From assembly GCF_014646815.1 (NCBI RefSeq), contig NZ_BMNZ01000006.1, forward strand, positions 183,729 through 247,728: 64,000 nucleotides of DNA, written 5' to 3'. The position numbers were made by a program, and so were the translations under genes. Below are positions 57,498 through 64,000 of the stretch, in pieces (position 1 is the stretch's first letter; each line of letters opens with the position of its first letter). The stretch comes from Terrabacter tumescens (GTDB taxonomy: Bacteria; Actinomycetota; Actinomycetes; Actinomycetales; Dermatophilaceae). A model generated the notes under the pieces. It was not told the origin of the DNA. It saw nothing but the letters and a program-made list of their open reading frames with translations, and did no database searches.

Positions 57498-57572
57498 CAT
57501 CTCGCGGAGGCCGAGCTCGGAGCGACGAAGTCGCCCGAGCTCGGCCTCCGCTCGTGTCGGGGTGGACAGGAT
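57483..57572 (+). repeat. long inverted repeat that includes the 3' end of tRNA-Pro
   Basis: The inner stem CGGAGGCCGAGCTCGG (57505-57520) pairs perfectly with 57535-57550 and works as a terminator. Outside it, the last 17 bases of tRNA-Pro (ATCCTGTCACCCCGACA) pair with TGTCGGGGTGGACAGGAT at 57555-57572, with one extra base. So the terminator stem extends back into the mature tRNA. Confidence 0.8.
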
Positions 57573-57728
57573 GCCGGGAGCCGGAGCGCACCGCCGCGAG
57601 GAACGAGCGACGGGACGCGACGGCGGCGTCCTGTCACCCGCGAGGCATCGAGCCGAAGGAGCCGCAACAGTCGCGGAGACCCACCGGCACCAGGTGCCGA
57701 TCAGACTCCTCGACCGTTGGCCTCGCAC

Positions 57729-58469
57729 TCACGGCAGCAGGTCGAGACGCAGCTCGTTGATCGTGCGGCCGACGGCAATTCCCTTGGCCTCGAAGCCGTC
57801 TCGCGGACGCCACTCCGGCCGGGCGACCCGACGCGCGTCGAACCGCGGGTGGGCGGCGACCTCGGCGAGGGCATGCTCGGCGTAGAAGTCCTGGTCGGTG
57901 GCGATGAGCACGTGGCCGCCGGGCTTCAGCACCCGAGCGAGCAGGTCGAGGTTGGCGGGGCTGACGAAGCGCCGTTTCGTGTGCTTCTGCTTGCGCCACG
58001 GGTCGGGGAAGAAGAGGTGCACGGCGTCGAAGGTGGCGTCCGGCACGCGCTCCTCCATGAAGAGCACGGCGTCGCCGATCTCGACCCTGAGGTTGGGCAC
58101 GCCCGCCTCGTCGGCGTCGGCGAGCATGCGGGCGAGCCCGGGGGTGTGGACATCCATGGCCACGATGTCGTGCTCGGGGAAGGCCGCGGCATACGCGATC
58201 GCCGCGTGCCCGTGGCCGCACCCGATCTCGAGGACGACGGGGGCACGGCGCCCGAAGGCGGCCTCGGCGTCGAAGCTGCCCTCGGGCAGCGACCGGGCGG
58301 GCGCGAGGCGCTCGACGCGGTCCTTGGTCAGCGAGGACAGCCGGCCACGGCGCACGAAGGTGCGCACGCGCGCGGGCGTGACACCCGGGGGCAGGTCGGG
58401 CACGACGTGCTCCTTGCGCCGGTCGGTGCCGGCCTCGCGGGTGCTCGCTTCGGTGGGGTGCTCACTCAC
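57729..58469 (-). CDS. trmB: tRNA (guanine-N7-)-methyltransferase
   Basis: 246 residues. Makes m7G46 in tRNA using SAM. SAM-binding VVLEIGCGHGHAAIAYA and the diagnostic VHLFFPDPWRKQKHTKRRFVSPANLDLLARVLKPGG are present, with ATDQDFYAEH. GTG 58469. It lies beside two tRNA genes, which fits its role but need not be functional. The first 40 residues are an actinobacterial extension. Confidence 0.95.
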   Translation of the reverse strand: MSEHPTEASTREAGTDRRKEHVVPDLPPGVTPARVRTFVRRGRLSSLTKDRVERLAPARSLPEGSFDAEAAFGRRAPVVLEIGCGHGHAAIAYAAAFPEHDIVAMDVHTPGLARMLADADEAGVPNLRVEIGDAVLFMEERVPDATFDAVHLFFPDPWRKQKHTKRRFVSPANLDLLARVLKPGGHVLIATDQDFYAEHALAEVAAHPRFDARRVARPEWRPRDGFEAKGIAVGRTINELRLDLLP

Positions 58470-58603
58470 GCAGGCATCGTAGTGACGCCGGGCGCTGTCC
58501 CGAAGTTCGCTGCGGCCCGGCCCCTCCCGGCCGACGACGGGAGGGCTACGTTGGAAGGCGCACGAGGGCCACGGAGCGGCCCTCGACGACCGAGAGGCAA
58601 GCC

Positions 58604-58807
58604 ATGGGCGTCTTCGACAACATGAAGGACAAGGTCGGCGACCTCGTCGACCAGCACGGCGACCAGGTAGGCGACGGCGTCGACAAGGCCGGCGACTTCG
58701 TCGACGAGAAGACGGGCGGCCAGTACGCCGACAAGGTCGACCAGGGTCAGGAGGGCCTGAAGAACGGGCTCGACGGGCTCGACGGCCAGGACGACGACAT
58801 CCGCTGA
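58604..58807 (+). CDS. MT0933-like (Rv0909-type) small helical protein
   Basis: 67 residues. The repeated pattern DKVGDLVDQHGDQVGDGVDKAGDFVDEKTGGQYADKVDQG is the MT0933 antitoxin-type family, an amphipathic Asp/Lys helix. The family is called an antitoxin from one M. tuberculosis pair, but no toxin gene is next to it here, so a stress-protein or surface role is as likely. GAGAGG lies upstream. Confidence 0.75.
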   Translation: MGVFDNMKDKVGDLVDQHGDQVGDGVDKAGDFVDEKTGGQYADKVDQGQEGLKNGLDGLDGQDDDIR

Positions 58808-58862
58808 CGCAGACACCGACGTGGAGGAGGGTGGCGGCCGGACGGCCGTCACCCTCTTCGCG

Positions 58863-59978
58863 TCAGGTGCGCCAGATGGTCACGACGGCACGGTCGTCGC
58901 CCAGACCGGCCGCGGCCTGGTCGCAGAGGCGCTGGGCGAGGCCCTCGAAGCCGGTGCGGATGAACGACTCGGCCCGCCCGAGCATGCGGTCGATGCCGTC
59001 GACGAGCGCCTTGTCGCGGGCCTCGATGACCCCGTCGCTGTAGAGCACGAGGGCGTCGCCGCGGCGGATCGTGCCGGTCTCGCGGGGGTACTCGGCCTGT
59101 TCGATGACCCCGAGCAGCGGCCCGCGGCCGCCCGAGAGCATCCGCCACCGGCCCGAGCCGGCGGCGAACTGCGCGGCAGCCGGATGGCCGGCGTACCCGA
59201 TGGTGAAGTCGCCGGTCTCGAGGTTGACGGCGACGTGGACCGCGGTGGCGAAGCCCTCGGGCCAGCGCAGCCGCAGCAGGTGGTTGTTGGCGGACTGGAG
59301 GAAGCCGCCCTCGCTCATCTCGCCGAGCAGCCCACCGAGCGCGCCGGAGAGCAGCAGCGACCGGGTGCCGGCGTCGCGGCCCTTGCCGGAGACGTCGACG
59401 AGTGCGATCTCGAGGGTGACGCCGTCGGTCGAGCGGCTCGCGACGACGAAGTCGCCGGCGAAGCCGTCGCCGTAGGCTGACTCGAGCGCGACCTCGGCGC
59501 CCCACTGGCGCGGGAGGGGAGGCAGCTCGCCCTGCGCGCGGAGTCGGTCACGCATGTCGACGAGCATCGACTCGCCGCTCACCCCGACGACGCCCACTTG
59601 GGCGCGCGCGTGCGAGAGCCACAGCATGAGCATCATCGTGGCCACCGTGACGACCTGCGCCCCGGTGGTCGTCGACTTCTGCTCACCGAGGTAGGCCCCG
59701 AGGATGGCCATGGCGAGGAAGAGCCCGATGTAGACGACGAGCAGCAGCCGGGGCTCGAGGAAGAGTCCCGCGAGCACGACGATGAAGCCGTACACGCCCC
59801 ACGGCACGCGGTCGGGCCAGATCGCCACGGCGACCGTCGCGGCGACGCTGAGCGCGAGGAACGCGCCGACGAGCACCCACGGGGCACGGCTCAACCACGG
59901 ACCCAGCAGCCGGAGGCGCCGGATGGGGCCGGCAGCATACCGGGAGCGCCGAGAGACGACGCTCTCGTTGTGGGCCAC
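58863..59978 (-). CDS. membrane PP2C/SpoIIE-type serine phosphatase
   Basis: 371 residues. Four or five N-terminal membrane helices (about 25-125) are followed by a SpoIIE-like PP2C domain: GDFVVASRSTDGVTLEIALVDVSGKGRDAG (metal Asp), GYAGHPAAAQF, RGPLLGVI, ALVLYSDGVIEARD and DDRAVVTIWR. Such RsbU-like enzymes dephosphorylate anti-sigma-factor antagonists in stress responses. No anti-sigma genes are adjacent, so its partner is elsewhere. GTG 59978 after GGGAGG. Confidence 0.9.
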   Translation of the reverse strand: MAHNESVVSRRSRYAAGPIRRLRLLGPWLSRAPWVLVGAFLALSVAATVAVAIWPDRVPWGVYGFIVVLAGLFLEPRLLLVVYIGLFLAMAILGAYLGEQKSTTTGAQVVTVATMMLMLWLSHARAQVGVVGVSGESMLVDMRDRLRAQGELPPLPRQWGAEVALESAYGDGFAGDFVVASRSTDGVTLEIALVDVSGKGRDAGTRSLLLSGALGGLLGEMSEGGFLQSANNHLLRLRWPEGFATAVHVAVNLETGDFTIGYAGHPAAAQFAAGSGRWRMLSGGRGPLLGVIEQAEYPRETGTIRRGDALVLYSDGVIEARDKALVDGIDRMLGRAESFIRTGFEGLAQRLCDQAAAGLGDDRAVVTIWRT

Positions 59979-60020
59979 GTGCCTCCCTAGCGATGGAGGG
60001 GGACGGTGGACGGCATGCGG

Positions 60021-60503
<483 letters not shown>

Positions 60504-60583
60504 GTCCGTCCTTGGGTGCGTCGAAGGTGGTGCCGGGATTGGTGCGGAGTTGGTGCGAGGAGCTGCGGAGGGGAAGGGCCGCC

Positions 60584-61219
60584 TCAGCTGAAGATGGGGC
60601 CCTCGGTGCGGCTGCGCTTCAGCTCGTAGAAGCCGGGCGTGCCGGCGACGAGGACGCAGCCGTCCCACAGGCGGGCGGCGGCCTCTCCCTTGGGGGCCGG
60701 GGTCACCACGGGGCCGAAGAAGGCGACACCGTCCACGGCGATGATCGGCGTGCCGACGTCGGTGCCGACGAGGCTGATGCCGCGCTTGTGGCTGCGGTGC
60801 AGGGCTGCGTCGAACTTCTTGTGGTGGGCGTCCTTGGCGAGCGCCGCGGGCAGGCCGACCTCCTCGAGGGACTCGCGGATGACCTGGTCGAAGTCGTTCA
60901 TCCTGCGCAGATGGATCCGGGTGCCCATGGCGTCGTAGAGCGGCTTGACGACGGAGTCACCGTGGGCCTCGGCGGCGGCGATGATGACGCGCACCGGTCC
61001 CCAGGCCTCGTCCATGCGCGCCCGGTAGGCGGCGTCGAGGTCGTGTCGGTGCTCGTTGAGGACGGCGAGGCTCATGACCGACCACGTGACGTCGATCTCG
61101 CGGAGCGTCTCGACCTCCATGAGCCAGCGGGACGTCATCCACGCCCACGGACACATCGGGTCGAACCACATCTCCACAGGGGTGCGGCTCGTGCTGGGGC
61201 TGTCGTTCACATCGGCCAT
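60584..61219 (-). CDS. mycothiol-dependent DsbA-like reductase (Rv2466c family)
   Basis: 211 residues. A thioredoxin-fold protein with an inserted helical domain; the active site is Cys23 in FDPMCPWAWMTSRW, the CPWA form of the mycothiol-linked reductase that acts on nitro compounds and oxidised mycothiol targets in mycobacteria. VGTPIIAVDGVAFFGPV is the cis-Pro loop. ATG 61219 is chosen; ATGs at 61231 and 61228 are alternatives. It implies the cell makes mycothiol. Divergent from pepN. Confidence 0.9.
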   Translation of the reverse strand: MADVNDSPSTSRTPVEMWFDPMCPWAWMTSRWLMEVETLREIDVTWSVMSLAVLNEHRHDLDAAYRARMDEAWGPVRVIIAAAEAHGDSVVKPLYDAMGTRIHLRRMNDFDQVIRESLEEVGLPAALAKDAHHKKFDAALHRSHKRGISLVGTDVGTPIIAVDGVAFFGPVVTPAPKGEAAARLWDGCVLVAGTPGFYELKRSRTEGPIFS

Positions 61220-61358
61220 GCGGCCCATCATGGCACTGCCCGCCGCGGCCCCATTGCGGTGGTGGACCGGTCGGGGTTCCGTGCGAGGATGGCCCGCGAC
61301 GACGCCGTCCGACCGACGCTCCGTCGTGCCCACAGCACCCTTCCCAGGAGGTCCCTAC

Positions 61359-63932
61359 GTGCCCGGCAAGAACCTGACCCGCGACGAGGCGGCGAGCCGC
61401 GCCGACATCCTGCGCGTCGACTCCTACGACGTCCGTCTCGACCTCACGACGGGTCCGGAGAACTTCCACACCGTCACCACGGTCACGTTCACCTGCTCCG
61501 AGCCCGGCGCCGACTCGTTCATCGACCTCATCGCCGACTCCGTCGAGAAGGTGACGCTCAACGGCGTCGACCTCGACCCGGCCGAGGTCTTCGCCGACTC
61601 GCGGATCGCCCTGCCGGGCCTGGCCGCCGAGAACGAGCTGACCGTCGACGCGACCGGCCGCTACACCAACACCGGCGAGGGGCTGCACCGCTTCGTCGAC
61701 CCGGTCGACAACGAGGTCTACCTCTACACGCAGTTCGAGGTCCCGGACTCCCGGCGCATGTACGCCGTGTTCGAGCAGCCCGACCTCAAGGCGTCCTTCC
61801 GCTTCACCGTGACCGCGCCCGCGCACTGGAAGGTCATCAGCAACTCCCCCACGCCGACCCCGGAGGCCGCCGGCGTGGCGGACGGCGTCGAGCGCGCGAC
61901 GTGGTCGTTCGAGCCGACGAAGCGCATCTCCTCCTACATCACAGCGCTCATCGCCGGGCCCTACGACGAGGTCCGCGACGAGGTCTCGACCCGCAAGGGC
62001 GTCGTGCCGCTCGGTGTCTTCTGCCGCAAGTCGCTGACGCAGTACCTCGACGCCGACAACATCTTCGACTGCACCAAGAAGGGCTTCGCGTTCTTCGAGG
62101 AGGAGTTCGACCAGCCGTACCCCTTCGAGAAGTACGACCAGATCTTCACGCCCGAGTACAACATGGGCGCGATGGAGAACGCCGGGGCCGTGACCTTCGT
62201 CGAGGTCTACGTCTTCCGCTCCAAGGTGTCCGAGGCGAAGATCGAGCGCCGGGCCCTGACGATCCTGCACGAGCTGGCCCACATGTGGTTCGGCAACCTC
62301 GTGACGATGAAGTGGTGGGACGACCTCTGGCTCAACGAGTCGTTCGCCGAGTGGGCATCGACGACGTGCCAGGCCGAGGCCACCGAGTGGACGAGCGCCT
62401 GGACGACGTTCGGCACGTCCGAGAAGGCGTGGGCCTACACCCAGGACCAGCTCTCCTCGACCCACCCGATCGCCGCCGACATGCGCCACCTCGAGGACGT
62501 CGAGGTCAACTTCGACGGCATCACGTACGCCAAGGGCGCGTCCGTGCTCAAGCAGCTCGTGGCATACGTCGGCCGTGAGCCGTTCGTGGCCGCGCTGCGC
62601 GAGTACTTCCGCAAGCACGCGTGGGGCAACACCACCCTCTCCGACCTGCTGGGTGAGCTCGAGAAGGCCTCGGGCCGCGAGCTGACCGAGTGGAGCAAGC
62701 TGTGGCTCGAGACGGCCGGCGTCAACACCCTGCGCCCGGTCTTCGAGGTCGATTCCGACGGTCGCTACAGCTCGTTCGCGATCACGCAGACCGCGACCGA
62801 GGAGTACCCGACGCTCCGTCCCCACCGCATCGGCGTCGGGCGGTATGCCGTCCGGTCGGGCGACGCGGGCGATGTGCTCGAGCGCACCGGCTACGACGAG
62901 GTCGACATCGCCGGCGAGCGCACCGACCTCGCCGAGCTCGTCGGCCAGGAGCAGCCTGACCTGCTGCTGCTCAACGACGACGACCTCGCCTACGGTAAGA
63001 TCCGCCTCGACGAGCGCTCGCTCGCGACGGCGCTCTCGCTGCCCCGTGGTTTCCAGGACTCGCTCCCCCGCTCGCTCGTGCTCGGCGCGACGTGGGACAT
63101 GACCCGGGACGGCGAGATGCCGGCCCGCGACTTCGTGCGCTTCGTGCTCGAGTCGATGCCCGGCGAGACCGACTCGACGCTGCTGCGCGTCCTCCTCAGC
63201 CAGGTGTCGACGGCGGCCCGGCTCTACACCGCTCCGGAGCACCGCGCCGAGGTGTCGGGCCTGCTGACGTCCTCGCTGCGCTCCCTGGCCGAGACGGCCG
63301 AGGCCGGCAGCGACGCCCAGTTCCAGCTCGTCGAGGCGTGGGCCGCGGCGACGTCCGACCCGGCGGACGAGGCGCGTTTGCGGGCGCTGCTCACCGGCGC
63401 CGAGTCGCTGCCGGGCCTGACCGTCGACACCGAGCTGCGCTGGACCTTCATCAAGGCCCTCGCCGCCCTCGGGGTCGCCGACGAGGTCGAGATCGCCACC
63501 GAGCTCGACCGCGACCCGACGGCCACGGGCAAGGAGCGGGCCGCCGAGGCCCTCGCCGCCCGCCCCACCGCCGAGGCCAAGGCCGACGCGTGGGCCAAGG
63601 CGGTCGAGCGCAACGACCTGTCCAACCAGATGGTCGAGGCCGTCAGCGCCGGCTTCCGCCGCAGCTCGGACCTCTCGCTGCTCGAGCCCTACGTGGAGAA
63701 GTACCACGCGATGCTCGTCGACGCGTGGGCGCAGCGCAGCGTCGCCATCGGTGAGCGTGTCGTCGGCGGCTTCTACCCGTTCTCGCTCGCGAGCCAGGAG
63801 CTCAAGGACGCCTCCGACGCGTGGCTCGCTGCCAACCCGGACGCGGCCCCCGGCCTGGTGCGCACCGTCGCCGAGAACCGCGACACCATCGCGCGGGCCC
63901 TCGTCGCCCAGGAGCGCGACCGCCGCGCCTGA
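61359..63932 (+). CDS. pepN: aminopeptidase N (M1 family)
   Basis: 857 residues. Zinc aminopeptidase that removes N-terminal residues from peptides. GAMEN at about 269-273 and the HExxH-x18-E site in LTILHELAHMWFGNLVTMKWWDDLWLNESFAEW from about 301. The ERAP1-like C-terminal domain is complete. GTG 61359 lies 7 bases after AGGAGG. It is divergent from the mycothiol reductase gene. Confidence 0.97.
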   Translation: MPGKNLTRDEAASRADILRVDSYDVRLDLTTGPENFHTVTTVTFTCSEPGADSFIDLIADSVEKVTLNGVDLDPAEVFADSRIALPGLAAENELTVDATGRYTNTGEGLHRFVDPVDNEVYLYTQFEVPDSRRMYAVFEQPDLKASFRFTVTAPAHWKVISNSPTPTPEAAGVADGVERATWSFEPTKRISSYITALIAGPYDEVRDEVSTRKGVVPLGVFCRKSLTQYLDADNIFDCTKKGFAFFEEEFDQPYPFEKYDQIFTPEYNMGAMENAGAVTFVEVYVFRSKVSEAKIERRALTILHELAHMWFGNLVTMKWWDDLWLNESFAEWASTTCQAEATEWTSAWTTFGTSEKAWAYTQDQLSSTHPIAADMRHLEDVEVNFDGITYAKGASVLKQLVAYVGREPFVAALREYFRKHAWGNTTLSDLLGELEKASGRELTEWSKLWLETAGVNTLRPVFEVDSDGRYSSFAITQTATEEYPTLRPHRIGVGRYAVRSGDAGDVLERTGYDEVDIAGERTDLAELVGQEQPDLLLLNDDDLAYGKIRLDERSLATALSLPRGFQDSLPRSLVLGATWDMTRDGEMPARDFVRFVLESMPGETDSTLLRVLLSQVSTAARLYTAPEHRAEVSGLLTSSLRSLAETAEAGSDAQFQLVEAWAAATSDPADEARLRALLTGAESLPGLTVDTELRWTFIKALAALGVADEVEIATELDRDPTATGKERAAEALAARPTAEAKADAWAKAVERNDLSNQMVEAVSAGFRRSSDLSLLEPYVEKYHAMLVDAWAQRSVAIGERVVGGFYPFSLASQELKDASDAWLAANPDAAPGLVRTVAENRDTIARALVAQERDRRA

Positions 63933-63940
63933 GCGCTTCC

Positions 63941-63973
63941 GTGCGGGGCCGTCCGATCCGGGCGGCCCCGCAC
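63941..63973 (+). terminator. hairpin after pepN
   Basis: GTGCGGGGCCG pairs with CGGCCCCGCAC across an 11-base loop, nine bases after the pepN stop. The window then ends in a run of twelve Cs, which may mark a contig edge. Confidence 0.7.
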
Positions 63974-64000
63974 GGCCACTCCGGCCGACCCCCCCCCCCC

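Noticed and set aside
58604..58807. A toxin-antitoxin pair with the MT0933-like protein
   Set aside because: No toxin-like gene lies on either side; trmB and a SpoIIE-type phosphatase flank it.
63989..64000. Run of twelve Cs at the right end as a phase-variable tract
   Set aside because: It lies exactly at the window end after a terminator and is more likely an assembly or contig edge.

Overview
The window is 64 kb of very GC-rich DNA from an actinobacterium. The evidence is frequent GTG starts, many 4-base GTGA/ATGA gene overlaps, a mycothiol-linked reductase, an acyl-CoA-binding protein, two clpP genes, and a core gene order matching the Mycobacterium tuberculosis chromosome from about Rv2467 (pepN) down to Rv2419c (the phosphatase beside rsfS). 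A member of the Micrococcales, perhaps Intrasporangiaceae, is my best guess; that placement is inference.

The conserved backbone runs mostly on the minus strand. From right to left it reads pepN, an Rv2466c-like reductase, rpiB, (tRNAs, trmB), tig, clpP1, clpP2, clpX, valS, rne, rplU, rpmA, obgE, proB, proA, nadD, rsfS, a histidine phosphatase, tRNA-Ala and leuS. leuS is cut by the left edge. valS and proB are flipped relative to this order, and folC and ndk, usually between valS and rne, are absent here.

Accessory blocks sit between the backbone genes. (1) 2.3-16.8 kb, between leuS and tRNA-Ala: a DUF559 gene bracketed by inverted repeat clusters, small membrane proteins, a secreted metallopeptidase, a two-gene SMR guanidinium exporter behind a guanidine-III riboswitch, a membrane CHAT protease with an outside sugar-binding-type domain followed by a caspase-like protease, a glycogen-debranching-type glucosidase and a glycosyltransferase. 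(2) 25-31.4 kb: a LytS/LytTR two-component system in one operon with two sodium:solute (acetate-type) symporters, each with its own small membrane partner. (3) 37.4-50.9 kb: DUF2344, an acyltransferase, a DUF2207-like protein, an inverted valS, a MoxR/DUF58/DUF4129 operon, and a TetR/MFS drug-export pair with a clear promoter-operator. (4) 56-60 kb: tRNA-Gly, tRNA-Pro, trmB and a SpoIIE-type phosphatase.

Regulatory and repeat features include a leucine leader-peptide attenuator ahead of leuS, a 63-bp structured repeat in front of both obgE and valS, several families of palindromic intergenic repeats, and a strongly over-represented short word, CGTATGCCG, in genes and in terminator hairpins. 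No CRISPR array, integrase, transposase or rRNA was seen. No gene-free stretch is longer than about 300 bases.
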